Source: Microvirga lenta (GTDB lineage: Bacteria; Pseudomonadota; Alphaproteobacteria; Rhizobiales; Beijerinckiaceae). Taken from it: a DNA stretch of 64,000 nt. Every line of letters begins with the position of its first letter. The first letter of the stretch is position 1. The notes beneath the pieces were generated by a model, which made no database searches, was not told the DNA's origin, and saw only the letters and a list, made by a program, of their open reading frames with translations. Location: NCBI RefSeq assembly GCF_020532555.1, contig NZ_JAJBBR010000004.1, positions 186,001 to 250,000 on the forward strand. Reading direction: 5' to 3'. Shown here piece by piece: positions 42,748 through 51,218 of this stretch. The translations under genes were made by a program, and so were the position numbers.

Positions 42748-43749
42748 TTACAGGCGTGCCTTGAGGCCCACCGACAGCATGAGGGTGCTGATGTCGCCGC
42801 CCGCGGCGGGCTTCGGCGTCTTCTCCACCCGTCCCTGTCCGCCGTCGAACATCAGGGAGCCGCCCTTCGCCTCGAAGAAGTTCTGGTACTCCGCCTGTCC
42901 CGTCAGCGAGACGGTGTCCGTCAGGGCGTATTCCGCTCCGAGCGTCACGCCGACCATCCAGTCGGGGCTGAAGCGCTCCTCGAACACGATGTTCCGGAGA
43001 TTGTGGTGATCCTTGTCCGACGACATCACGAACGGGCTCGCGATGAACTCGGCGTTCACCTTGAGCGGTCCGGCGGAATAGCTCGCGCCGAGGCCCAGAT
43101 AGGGCGTATGCCACCATTGCTGATAGGCGATGCCGAGACGGTCGGGGAAGACGCCCGTGAGATCGCGGAAGCCGTTCTCGCTCGAATAGATGTAGTGGCC
43201 GCCATAGGCGTTCATCTTGAACGTCATGAAGCGGTAGCCGGCCAGGGCGCTCAGCTCGAAGGGACCCGACTGGTAGAACCTCGCGGCTGCGCCCAGATCG
43301 ATCTGGTAGCCTTTCGCGAGGGTGGTGTCCGACGAATGCGACCATTCCGACCAGCTGTCGAAGCCCATGTAGCCGGCCATCCAGTCGAAATCGTCCATGG
43401 CGTTGTCGGATGCCACGATCGTCCAGCCGTTCGCCCGAAGCGACAGCCAGTCCAGCGGCCGATAGGCCAGGCGCGCGCCGAGGATGGCCGCATTGTCGAT
43501 CTGCCAGTTCAGCTGGCTGAGCTTGGATCCGTTGCCAGGCACGTTGTACACGTATTCACGGGCCTGCCCGGTCAGATAGCCGCCATAGATCTCGGCGGAG
43601 AAGAACGGGCCCGCGGCCAGCACCGGAAGAGGAAGAGGGGCGGAGCGGGTGGCGAGATCGGCTGCATGTCCCTGCGACGCCACGGTCAGGGAAGTCGCCA
43701 TCAGGAAGCCGCTGGCGAGGGCGGAAAAGGTTGCTGCTGATTTCGTCAC
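42748..43749 (-). CDS. Omptin-family outer-membrane protease
   Basis: A 333-residue omptin, the outer-membrane aspartate-histidine protease family of OmpT and Pla. All four catalytic positions align: Asp120 and Asp122 in DDFDWMAG (OmpT Asp83/Asp85, DQDW) and Asp247 and His249 in SSDKDHHN (OmpT Asp210/His212). Further family text: SQLNWQIDNAAILGARLAYR, GGHYIYSSENGFRD and TPYLGLGASY. Signal peptide TKSAATFSALASG...GHAA. The GTG start at 43749 has GGAGA 8 nt upstream; an ATG at 43794 would extend the peptide by 15 residues. Omptins cleave between basic residues and can destroy cationic peptides. The promoter region has a perfect palindrome (43807). Confidence 0.92.
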   Translation of the reverse strand: MTKSAATFSALASGFLMATSLTVASQGHAADLATRSAPLPLPVLAAGPFFSAEIYGGYLTGQAREYVYNVPGNGSKLSQLNWQIDNAAILGARLAYRPLDWLSLRANGWTIVASDNAMDDFDWMAGYMGFDSWSEWSHSSDTTLAKGYQIDLGAAARFYQSGPFELSALAGYRFMTFKMNAYGGHYIYSSENGFRDLTGVFPDRLGIAYQQWWHTPYLGLGASYSAGPLKVNAEFIASPFVMSSDKDHHNLRNIVFEERFSPDWMVGVTLGAEYALTDTVSLTGQAEYQNFFEAKGGSLMFDGGQGRVEKTPKPAAGGDISTLMLSVGLKARL

Positions 43750-44106
43750 GAAACGGGTCTCCAAGGCAGGGTTTGCCTGTCCAAATTGCGGCATCGCTTA
43801 GAGACGATTCCGTTACGGAATGCTGTCATTTGCGCGCCACACATGGGGCACAATCATCCGAAAGCGGTAGTTTTCGCCCGCCATCCCTCAATAGGCTTAT
43901 GGAGGATCCCGCGAAGTCCGGGCCGGACGGCTACCCTGTTCGCATAGCTCCTATGGAACACTCGTCCCCCGTTCCGCGTTGAAATCAGCTCAGCAAGCGA
44001 GAAAGTTGCGTACCGCTCGACGGCAGGGGAGGTTGGCGGTGCAGAAGCTTTGCGATCCCGGTTTCGTGCGTAGACAGGCGGCGCCCTTCGTCCGGGTCCC
44101 GCATTC
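43750..44106. other. 357-bp divergent intergenic region
   Basis: Promoter region between the omptin gene and the cytochrome c gene. It contains the palindrome at 43807-43821 near the omptin side. The half near the cytochrome gene has no recognisable element, and the cytochrome gene has only a weak ribosome site. No protein-coding frame with support is seen. Confidence 0.5.
43807..43821. promoter_or_regulatory. Palindrome ATTCCGTTACGGAAT
   Basis: Perfect 7-bp arms around one base, 58 bp upstream of the omptin start codon. A plausible repressor or activator site. Its 11-bp core is the reverse complement of the palindrome core at 36417-36427. Confidence 0.4.
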
Positions 44107-45495
44107 ATGAAGACCTTCCTTCGGATCCTTGCAGGTCTCGCGCTCCTTCTCGTCATCGGTGTGGCCGCCTTTGCGGCCTATGCGTGGCGCTCGGAAATCG
44201 ACCCGGTCGATCCGCCCGCCCAGGCGGGGCTGGATCCCGCGCTGGTGGCGCGGGGTTCCGATCTCGCGGCCATCGGCAACTGCAATGTCTGCCACACGGC
44301 GCCGGGCGGCGAGACCTTCGCCGGGGGCCTGGGCATCCCCACCCCGTTCGGCACCATCTATTCGACGAACATCACGCCCGATCCGGAAACGGGCATCGGC
44401 CGCTGGTCGGAGGCCGCCTTCCTGCGCTCCATGCGCGAGGGCGTCGACCGCGAGGGACGCCACCTCTATCCGGCCTTTCCCTACGATCACTACACGCTCG
44501 TCACCGACGAGGACAACCGGGCGCTCTACGCCTTCCTCATGTCGCGCAAGCCCGTGAGGGCGCAGGCGCCGGAGAACGAACTGCCGTTCCCGCTCAACAT
44601 GCGCATGCTGCTCGCCGGCTGGAAGGCGCTTTATTTCCGCGAGGGCGCGTTCCAGCCCGATCCGAACCGCTCGGCGGAATGGAACAGGGGGCGCTACCTC
44701 ACGGAAGGCCTGAGCCATTGCGGCGCGTGCCACACGCCGCGCAACCGGTTCGGCGCGGAGCAGCGGGAGCTTCATCTCGCGGGAGCCGAGGTCGAGAACT
44801 GGACGGCCTATGCCATCAACGCGGCGTCGCCCGCTCCCATTCCGTGGAACGCGGAGAGCCTCGCCTTCTACCTGCGCCACGGCTGGCATCAGGAGCACGG
44901 GGTGTCCCGCGGGCCGATGGCGCCGGTGACCGCCAATCTCGGCTCGGTGCCGGAGGAGGATGCCCGCGCCATCGCGACGTATCTGGCCGACCTGATGGGC
45001 GAGCCGAACCAGGAGCGGCAGACCCGGGCGGAGGCCGCGCGCGCGGCGATCCGGGAGGAGGGCGGAGCACCGCGTCCCGTTCAGGCCGGCGCATCCGGCA
45101 GCGGCATCGGCGAGGCGATCTATGTCAGCGCCTGCGAGGGCTGCCACGACGGCCGCCGCCCCCTGCCGTTCGGCGGGCTCAACCTGCATCTCAGCACCGC
45201 CGTCAACGGACCCAATCCGCAGAACATCATCAATGTCGTGCTGTTCGGCCTGCCCGGAGCCAAGGGCGAGCCGAGCGCCATGATGCCGGCCTATCGCGGC
45301 GTCCTGAACGAGGATCAGCTGGTCGCCCTGCTCGACTACATGCGCGAGCGCTTCAGCGACCTGCCCGCCTGGACCGACACCCGTGAGCGCGTCGCCCAGA
45401 CCATGGGCGGCGAGCGAAAGGTCACGGTCTACCGCATGGACGGCACGACGCAGGCCCCTCCGGAATCCAGCATGAGGACGACGCCATGGCCGTGA
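44107..45495 (+). CDS. Tri-haem cytochrome c of the Mo-hydroxylase operon
   Basis: A 462-residue periplasmic/membrane-anchored cytochrome c with an N-terminal hydrophobic helix (about 4-26) and three CxxCH haem sites: CNVCH (Cys59-His63), CGACH (205-209) and CEGCH (343-347). This is the alcohol/nicotinate dehydrogenase cytochrome subunit pattern. Neighbouring text STNITPDPETGIGRWSEAAF is the conserved loop of this family. It should pass electrons from the molybdenum hydroxylase to the respiratory chain. It overlaps the next gene by 10 bases. Confidence 0.93.
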   Translation: MKTFLRILAGLALLLVIGVAAFAAYAWRSEIDPVDPPAQAGLDPALVARGSDLAAIGNCNVCHTAPGGETFAGGLGIPTPFGTIYSTNITPDPETGIGRWSEAAFLRSMREGVDREGRHLYPAFPYDHYTLVTDEDNRALYAFLMSRKPVRAQAPENELPFPLNMRMLLAGWKALYFREGAFQPDPNRSAEWNRGRYLTEGLSHCGACHTPRNRFGAEQRELHLAGAEVENWTAYAINAASPAPIPWNAESLAFYLRHGWHQEHGVSRGPMAPVTANLGSVPEEDARAIATYLADLMGEPNQERQTRAEAARAAIREEGGAPRPVQAGASGSGIGEAIYVSACEGCHDGRRPLPFGGLNLHLSTAVNGPNPQNIINVVLFGLPGAKGEPSAMMPAYRGVLNEDQLVALLDYMRERFSDLPAWTDTRERVAQTMGGERKVTVYRMDGTTQAPPESSMRTTPWP

Positions 45496-45974
45496 CCCTC
45501 ACCGTCAACGGCACGACCCGCCAGGTCGATGCCGATCCCGACACCCCGCTGCTCTACGTGCTGCGGGACCATCTGGAGCTCAACGGCGCCAAGTACGGCT
45601 GCGGCATCGGCCAATGCGGCTCCTGCACCGTCATGGTGGACGGCACGGCGGTGCTCTCCTGCGTGACTCCGGTTCTCCTGCTCGAAGGGCGCAAGGTCAC
45701 GACGGTCGAGGGGCTCGGCACCCTCGATGCGCCGGGGCCGATGCAGCAGGCCTTCATCGAGCAGCAGGCGGCCCAGTGCGGCTACTGCATCCCGGGCATG
45801 ATGATGCGCGCGCAGGCCCTGCTGCAGGCGAACCCGGATGCGGACGAGGCCGCCATCCGCACGCATCTCGAACCCAATCTCTGCCGGTGCGGCACCCATA
45901 TGCGCATCATCAAGGCCGTGATGCGCGCGGGCGAATTGATGCGGCAGAACTCCCAGAGCGGAGGGGCCACCTGA
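45486..45974 (+). CDS. 2Fe-2S subunit of a Mo-containing hydroxylase
   Basis: A 162-residue small subunit of the xanthine-oxidase family with two 2Fe-2S clusters. The plant-type ferredoxin cysteines are in YGCGIGQCGSCTVMVDGTAV and VLSC; the second set is in CGYCIPGMMM and NLCRCGTHMRI. The opening TLTVNGTTRQVDADPDTPLL is family-typical of isoquinoline/aldehyde oxidoreductase small subunits. It overlaps the cytochrome gene by 10 bases and the large subunit by one base (TGATG), so the three proteins are probably made together. Confidence 0.94.
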   Translation: MAVTLTVNGTTRQVDADPDTPLLYVLRDHLELNGAKYGCGIGQCGSCTVMVDGTAVLSCVTPVLLLEGRKVTTVEGLGTLDAPGPMQQAFIEQQAAQCGYCIPGMMMRAQALLQANPDADEAAIRTHLEPNLCRCGTHMRIIKAVMRAGELMRQNSQSGGAT

Positions 45975-48229
45975 TGACGAAGCACGATGCGAAAAATATG
46001 ACCCGCCGCGGCGTTCTGGCCGGAGGCGGCTCCCTGGTCGTCGGCTTTTCGCTTCTGTCGAGGGCCCTCGCCCAGGAGGGCGAGGTGCAGGGCGTGACGC
46101 CGCCCAAGGAGCCGAGGCCCAAGCTGCCCGGCAGCCTGTCGGGCGCTCCCCTGCTGGATTCCTGGATCCGCATCGACGCCAACGGCGAGATCACGGTGTT
46201 CACCGGCAAGGCGGAGCTCGGACAAGGCGTGAAGACCGCGATCATCCAGGTCGCCGCGGAGGAGCTGGAGGTCGACCCGGCGGCCGTCCGGCTGGTCACG
46301 GCCGATACGGGCCGGACCCCGGACGAAGGCTACACCGCGGGAAGCCAGTCCATGCAGAACAGCGGCACCGCCGTTCGCCACGCCGCCGCGCAGGTGCGCG
46401 ACATCCTGATCGCCCAGGCGGCCACCCGCTGGCAGATCCCGATCGACGGGCTGCGGGCCGAGAACGGAAAGGTGGTCAGGATCGACGGGCAGGCGCTCGA
46501 TTACGGCGCCCTCGTGTCCGGCGAAACCCTGCACGTGGAAGCGGTGCCGCAGACCCGGCTGAAGCCGCAGGGCAGCTTCCGGGTCATGGGCCAGTCCCTG
46601 CCACGGGTCGACATCCCCGCGAAGGTGACCGGCACGCCGATCTACGTGCAGGACATGCGCCTGCCGAACATGGTGCATGCCCGCGTCGTGCGCCCGCCGC
46701 GCCCGGGCGCGACCCTGACGAACCTGGATTCCGCGGCGGTCGAGCGGATGCCGGGCGTCGTCGCGGTGGTGCGCAACGGCAGCTTCCTCGCGGTGGCGGC
46801 GGAGCGCGAGTTCCAGGCGATCAGGGCCATGCAGGCCCTGGAGGCGGCGGCGCAGTGGTCGGAGGGGACGCGGCTTCCCGATCCGGACGGCTTCGTCGCG
46901 AGCCTGAAGACCTTTCCGGCGCAGCAGGGCGTGGTCGCCGAGCGCGGCGGAGGCGGCGCCGCGACGGCCGCGAAGACCTTCCAGGCGACCTTCACCCGGC
47001 CCTACCAGATCCACGGCTCGATCGGCCCGTCCTGCGCCGTCGCCCTGTTGGAGAACGGCACCACGACGGTCTGGAGCCACACCCAGGGCGTCTATCCCGA
47101 CCGCAGGGCGATCTCGGAAATGCTGGGCGTGGCGCCGGAGCAGGTGCGCGTCATCCATGTGGAGGGCTCGGGCTGCTACGGCCATAACGGCGCCGACGAC
47201 GCGGCGGCGGATGCCGCGCTCGTGGCCCAGGCGGTGCCGGGGCGTCCGGTGCGCCTGCAATGGATGCGCGAGCAGGAGCATGTGTGGGAGCCCTATGGCC
47301 CCGCCATGCTGACGGAGCTGCGCGCCTCCATCGACGAGACCGGCCGCATCGTGGACTGGAACTACGACCTGTGGAGCAACACCCACACCACGAGGCCCGG
47401 GCCGGCAGGCTCCCTCATCGCCGCGCGGTCGCTGCCGAACCCGTTCCCGCCTCAGCCCGTCAAGCTCACCATCTCGCCCGCGGGCAACGGCGACCGCAAT
47501 GCGGTGCCGCTCTACACGGTGCCGAACCTGCGGGTGATCTGGCATTTCCTGCCCGACATGCCCCTGCGGGTCTCGGCCCTGCGGGCGCTGGGCGCCTATG
47601 TCAACGTGTTCGCCATCGAGAGCGCCATGGACGAACTCGCCCTGATGGCGAACGTGGACCCGGTGGAGTTCCGCCTGCGCCACATGGAGGACCCGCGTGG
47701 ACGCGCGGTGATCGAGGCGGCGGCGGAAGGGTTCGGCTGGTCCGGGGATCCGTTGCCCGAGGGGCGGGGCCGGGGCTTCGCCTTCGCGCGCTACAAGAAC
47801 CTGGCGGCCTATCTGGCCATGGCCATCGAGATGGAGGTGGACCGGGAGACCGGGCGCAGCCGCATGACCCGCGTGGTCGCCGCCATCGACAGCGGCGAGG
47901 TCGTCAACCCGGACGGCATCCGCAACCAGACCGAGGGCGGCATCATCCAGGCCGCGAGCTGGACCCTCTACGAGGCGGTCGCCTTCGAGGAGACCGGCAT
48001 CACCAGCATCGACTGGTCGAGCTACCCGATCATGCGCTTCGGCGCCGTGCCGGAGAGCATGGATATCCGCATCATGGACCGGCCCGGCCAGCCCTTCCTG
48101 GGCACGGGCGAGGCCGCGCAGGGCCCCACCGCAGCGGCCATCGGCAACGCGATCCGCCATGCGACGGGACGGCGTCTCTACGACATCCCGTTCCGCGCCG
48201 AGAAGGTAAAGGCCGCCATCGGCGTCTGA
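45974..48229 (+). CDS. Molybdopterin subunit of a periplasmic hydroxylase (IorB-like)
   Basis: A 751-residue large subunit of the xanthine dehydrogenase family, nearest in layout to isoquinoline 1-oxidoreductase beta and related aldehyde dehydrogenases. A twin-arginine signal (MTRRGVLAGGGSLVVGFSLL) exports it folded with Mo cofactor. Mo-site loops: GKAELGQGVKTAIIQVAAEE, GSQSMQNSGTAVRHAAAQVR, GSIGPSCAVALLENG, HVEGSGCYGHNGADDAAADA and FLGTGEAAQGPTAAAIGNAI (with the catalytic Glu in this final segment). It hydroxylates an N-heterocycle or aldehyde, with the cytochrome c as acceptor; the substrate is not visible. The start at 45974 overlaps the 2Fe-2S stop codon. Confidence 0.93.
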   Translation: MTKHDAKNMTRRGVLAGGGSLVVGFSLLSRALAQEGEVQGVTPPKEPRPKLPGSLSGAPLLDSWIRIDANGEITVFTGKAELGQGVKTAIIQVAAEELEVDPAAVRLVTADTGRTPDEGYTAGSQSMQNSGTAVRHAAAQVRDILIAQAATRWQIPIDGLRAENGKVVRIDGQALDYGALVSGETLHVEAVPQTRLKPQGSFRVMGQSLPRVDIPAKVTGTPIYVQDMRLPNMVHARVVRPPRPGATLTNLDSAAVERMPGVVAVVRNGSFLAVAAEREFQAIRAMQALEAAAQWSEGTRLPDPDGFVASLKTFPAQQGVVAERGGGGAATAAKTFQATFTRPYQIHGSIGPSCAVALLENGTTTVWSHTQGVYPDRRAISEMLGVAPEQVRVIHVEGSGCYGHNGADDAAADAALVAQAVPGRPVRLQWMREQEHVWEPYGPAMLTELRASIDETGRIVDWNYDLWSNTHTTRPGPAGSLIAARSLPNPFPPQPVKLTISPAGNGDRNAVPLYTVPNLRVIWHFLPDMPLRVSALRALGAYVNVFAIESAMDELALMANVDPVEFRLRHMEDPRGRAVIEAAAEGFGWSGDPLPEGRGRGFAFARYKNLAAYLAMAIEMEVDRETGRSRMTRVVAAIDSGEVVNPDGIRNQTEGGIIQAASWTLYEAVAFEETGITSIDWSSYPIMRFGAVPESMDIRIMDRPGQPFLGTGEAAQGPTAAAIGNAIRHATGRRLYDIPFRAEKVKAAIGV

Positions 48230-48251
48230 GGGGAGGCTGAACCTCCCCTCA
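48227..48251. terminator. Bidirectional palindromic terminator containing both stop codons
   Basis: TGAGGGGAGG (48227-48236) pairs perfectly with CCTCCCCTCA (48242-48251) around a 5-nt loop. The TGA of the molybdopterin subunit (48227-48229) and the TGA of the convergent metallo-hydrolase (TCA at 48249-48251) are the first and last three bases of the palindrome. It ends both operons. Confidence 0.75.
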
Positions 48252-48899
48252 GAACACCGCGTCGCCCTGCAGGAACGGATTGGTCTGCCGCTCCTGGCCG
48301 ATGGTGCTCGTGGGGCCGTGGCCGCAGATGAAGGAGATGTCGTCGCCGAGCGGCAGCAGCTTCTCCTTGATCGAACGGATCAGCGCCTTGCCGTCGCCGC
48401 CCGGCAGATCCGTGCGGCCGACCGACCCCTGGAACAGCACGTCGCCCACGATGGCGAAACGCTGCGTGGACGATACGAGCACGACGCTGCCCGGGGAATG
48501 GCCGGGGCAGTGCAGGACGTCGAGGGTGAGATCGCCCACGGCGACCGTATCGCCCTCCTGCAGCCACCGGTCCGGCGTGACCGCGCGGGCCTCGATGCCG
48601 TAGCCCCTGCCCGTTTCCTCCAATCGGTCGAGCAGGAACCTGTCGGCCTCGTGCGGCCCCTCGATCGGCACGCCGAGCGCTTCCTTGAGTTCGGCGGCGC
48701 CGCCCGCATGATCGATATGGCCGTGGGTGAGGATGATCTTCTCCACCGTCACGCCCATCTCCTCGATGGCCTGGCGGATGCGGTCGAGATCGCCGCCGGG
48801 GTCGATCACGGCGCCCTTCTTCGTCCGGTCACTCCACAGGAGCGTGCAGTTCTGCTGGAACGGCGTCACGGGAATGATGGCGGCGCGGACGTCTGACAC
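48249..48899 (-). CDS. MBL-fold hydrolase, glyoxalase-II-like
   Basis: A 216-residue metallo-beta-lactamase-fold protein. ILTHGHIDHAGGAAELKEAL carries HxHxDH, HCPGHSPGSVVLV a third ligand, FAIVGDVLFQGSVGRTDLPG the bridging Asp, and FICGHGPTSTIGQERQTNPF the C-terminal His. The short length (about 215) and lack of the glyoxalase-II C-terminal domain point to the YcbL-type/hydroxyacylglutathione-hydrolase-like class, which may hydrolyse glutathione thioesters or persulfides. GTG at 48899 (SDVRAAIIPVTPFQQNC, with GAGGG upstream) is chosen over ATG 33 nt earlier. Confidence 0.9.
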   Translation of the reverse strand: MSDVRAAIIPVTPFQQNCTLLWSDRTKKGAVIDPGGDLDRIRQAIEEMGVTVEKIILTHGHIDHAGGAAELKEALGVPIEGPHEADRFLLDRLEETGRGYGIEARAVTPDRWLQEGDTVAVGDLTLDVLHCPGHSPGSVVLVSSTQRFAIVGDVLFQGSVGRTDLPGGDGKALIRSIKEKLLPLGDDISFICGHGPTSTIGQERQTNPFLQGDAVF

Positions 48900-49044
48900 G
48901 GTGAAAACCCTCACGTTATGCACACAGCACATATAGCCGGGCTTCGCCCGTTTGAACCCCTCATGGCTGAGGGCGCCTTCTATTGACCTCCCTCCCTCCC
49001 GGTTCCCATAGTCCCGGGCACAGAATCAAAGGAAAGGCTTCATC

Positions 49045-50157
49045 ATGGAAACCAGGGCCGCCGTGGCGTGGGAGGCTGGCAAGCCGCTCACCATCGAGAC
49101 CATTCGCATCGAGGGACCCAAGCCCGGCGAGGTGCTGGTGGAGGTGATGGCGACGGGCGTGTGCCACACGGATGCCTACACGCTGTCCGGCCTGGATTCC
49201 GAGGGCAAGTTCCCGGCGATTCTCGGCCACGAGGGCGCGGGCATCGTGCGCGAGGTCGGCGCTGGCGTCACGACCCTGAAGGTCGGCGACCACGTCATTC
49301 CGCTCTACACGCCGGAATGCCGCAACTGCAAATCCTGCCTGTCCCGCCGCACCAATCTCTGCACCGCCATCCGCGGCACGCAGGGGCAGGGCGTGATGCC
49401 GGACGGCACGTCCCGCTTCCGCTGCGACGGCGAGACGGTGTTCCACTACATGGGCTGCTCGACCTTCGCGAACTTCACCGTGCTGCCCGAGATCGCGCTG
49501 GCGAAGGTGCGCGAGGACGCGCCCTTCGACAAGATCTGCTACATCGGCTGCGGCGTCACCACGGGCATCGGGGCCGTGATCTACACCGCGAAAGTGTGGC
49601 CCGGCGCGAACGTGGTCGTGTTCGGCCTCGGCGGCATCGGCCTCAACGTGATCCAGGGCGCGCGCATGGTCGGCGCGGACAAGATCATCGGCGTCGACAT
49701 CAACCCGTCCAAGCGCGCCATGGCGGAGAAGTTCGGCATGACCGACTTCATCAATCCGAAGGAGATCGGCAACGACAAGGTCGTGCAGGCGATCGTCGAC
49801 CTGACGGGCGGCGGCGCGGACTTCTCGTTCGACGCCACCGGCAACACGGACGTGATGCGCCAGGCACTGGAATGTTGCCATCGCGGCTGGGGCGAGAGCA
49901 TCATCATCGGCGTGGCGGAGGCCGGCCGGGAGATCGCGACCCGGCCGTTCCAGCTCGTCACCGGCCGCGTCTGGAAGGGCACCGCCTTCGGCGGCGCGCG
50001 CGGCCGCACGGACGTGCCGAAGATCGTCGACTGGTACATGGAGGGCAAGATCAACATCGACGACCTGATCACGCACAAGATGCCGCTCGACGAGATCAAC
50101 ACCGCCTTCGACCTCATGCACGAGGGCAAGTCGATCCGCTCCGTCATCGTCTACTGA
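49045..50157 (+). CDS. frmA: S-(hydroxymethyl)glutathione dehydrogenase / class III alcohol dehydrogenase
   Basis: A 370-residue zinc enzyme that oxidises S-(hydroxymethyl)glutathione to S-formylglutathione, the key step in formaldehyde detoxification; it also acts on S-nitrosoglutathione. Catalytic zinc ligands lie in [12 protein letters not shown] and GHEGAGIV, structural zinc in [17 protein letters not shown], and the NAD site in [20 protein letters not shown]. Length and sequence are class III-typical throughout. AAAGGAAAGG precedes the ATG. It is 14 bp upstream of fghA, which completes the pathway. Confidence 0.97.
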   Translation: METRAAVAWEAGKPLTIETIRIEGPKPGEVLVEVMATGVCHTDAYTLSGLDSEGKFPAILGHEGAGIVREVGAGVTTLKVGDHVIPLYTPECRNCKSCLSRRTNLCTAIRGTQGQGVMPDGTSRFRCDGETVFHYMGCSTFANFTVLPEIALAKVREDAPFDKICYIGCGVTTGIGAVIYTAKVWPGANVVVFGLGGIGLNVIQGARMVGADKIIGVDINPSKRAMAEKFGMTDFINPKEIGNDKVVQAIVDLTGGGADFSFDATGNTDVMRQALECCHRGWGESIIIGVAEAGREIATRPFQLVTGRVWKGTAFGGARGRTDVPKIVDWYMEGKINIDDLITHKMPLDEINTAFDLMHEGKSIRSVIVY

Positions 50158-50171
50158 TCGGGAGACAGTTC

Positions 50172-51017
50172 TTGAGCCTCGAGGTCGTCTCGCAATCGCG
50201 CTGCTTCGGCGGCACGCAGTTCGTCTATCGCCACGCATCGCAGGAAACCGGCACGCCCATGCGCCTTGCCGCCTTCGTTCCGCCCCAGGCGGAACGGGGC
50301 AAGGTGCCGGTGGTGTGGTTCCTGTCCGGCCTGACCTGCACGGAGGAGAATTTCACCGTGAAGGCGGGCGCGCAGCGGACGGCCGCGGAACTCGGCGTGA
50401 TCCTGATCGCGCCGGATACCAGCCCCCGCGGCGAGGGCGTACCGGACGACCCCGAGGGATCTTACGATTTCGGCCTCGGGGCCGGCTTCTACGTGGATGC
50501 GACCGAGGAGCCTTTCGCCAAGAACTACCGCATGCGCTCCTATGTCGAGCGGGAGCTCCCGGCCCTCGTGGCCGAGAGCCTGCCGGCCGACATGGGGCGG
50601 CAGGGCATCACCGGCCACTCCATGGGCGGCCATGGGGCCCTGACCATCGCGCTGCGCAATCCGGGCCGCTTCAAGGCCGTTTCGGCCTTCGCGCCCATCG
50701 CCTCGCCGATGAACTGCCCCTGGGGCGAGAAGGCCCTGTCCGGCCATCTCGGGCCGGATCGGGCGGCGTGGCGGGACTACGATTCCTGCGCCCTGATCGA
50801 GGGCGGGGCACGCCTGAACGATCTTCTGGTCGATCAGGGCACCGCTGACACCTTTCTCGAGAGCCAGCTCAAGCCGCATCTGCTGGAGGAGGCCTGCGCG
50901 AAGGCCGGCATCCCCCTAACGCTCCGGCGCCAGGACGGGTACGACCATTCCTACTTCTTCATCGGCACCTTCATCGAGGACCACCTGCGCTGGCATGGGG
51001 CCCGGCTCGGTCTTTGA
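50172..51017 (+). CDS. fghA: S-formylglutathione hydrolase
   Basis: A 281-residue alpha/beta-hydrolase that converts S-formylglutathione to formate and glutathione. The nucleophile is in TGHSMGGHGAL (Ser147 region), with the triad completed by Asp in VDQGTADTFLE and His in YDHSYFFIGTFIEDH. The N-terminal VWFLSGLTCTEENFTVKAGA is the oxyanion-hole segment. A TTG start at 50172 (TTG AGC CTC GAG) is chosen because GGGAGA precedes it and the sequence gives the family N-terminus SLEVVSQSRCFGG; no ATG lies nearby. It is co-operonic with frmA. Confidence 0.93.
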   Translation: MSLEVVSQSRCFGGTQFVYRHASQETGTPMRLAAFVPPQAERGKVPVVWFLSGLTCTEENFTVKAGAQRTAAELGVILIAPDTSPRGEGVPDDPEGSYDFGLGAGFYVDATEEPFAKNYRMRSYVERELPALVAESLPADMGRQGITGHSMGGHGALTIALRNPGRFKAVSAFAPIASPMNCPWGEKALSGHLGPDRAAWRDYDSCALIEGGARLNDLLVDQGTADTFLESQLKPHLLEEACAKAGIPLTLRRQDGYDHSYFFIGTFIEDHLRWHGARLGL

Positions 51018-51023
51018 CAACTC

Positions 51024-51057
51024 TTCGGAGGTAGTCGGGAACCCGACAGCCTCCGAA
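51024..51057 (+). terminator. Terminator-like hairpin after fghA
   Basis: TTCGGAGG (51024-51031) pairs with CCTCCGAA (51050-51057), and inner GTCGGG (51034-51039) pairs with CCCGAC (51042-51047). A two-tier stem ending the formaldehyde operon, without an obvious T-run. Confidence 0.6.
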
Positions 51058-51218
51058 CTCTCCCGGTTTCCCTAAGTGCTCTGGCGCACTGCGCCCGGTT
51101 GACGCAGAGGAATAGATCCTGCTCTGGAACGATAGAGCATAGCTCTTTGCCAATAAACAGGCTAAGAGATCCGTTCTTCGTGCGAATCTTTTCGTAAGAC
51201 CGACCCAAAGCACCGCCC

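Noticed and set aside
39563-43345. A 1260-codon minus-strand frame that includes the oxidoreductase
   Set aside because: Only the last 305 codons have homology. The N-terminal 950 codons are antisense to the MipA-like and AbrB-type genes (and run alongside the omptin gene), with His/Arg-rich sequence.
45974-48229. Longer start for the Mo hydroxylase subunit beginning at 45614
   Set aside because: That extension is out of frame with the 2Fe-2S gene it would overlap and encodes no homologous sequence, whereas the 45974 start gives a Tat signal and a one-base overlap.
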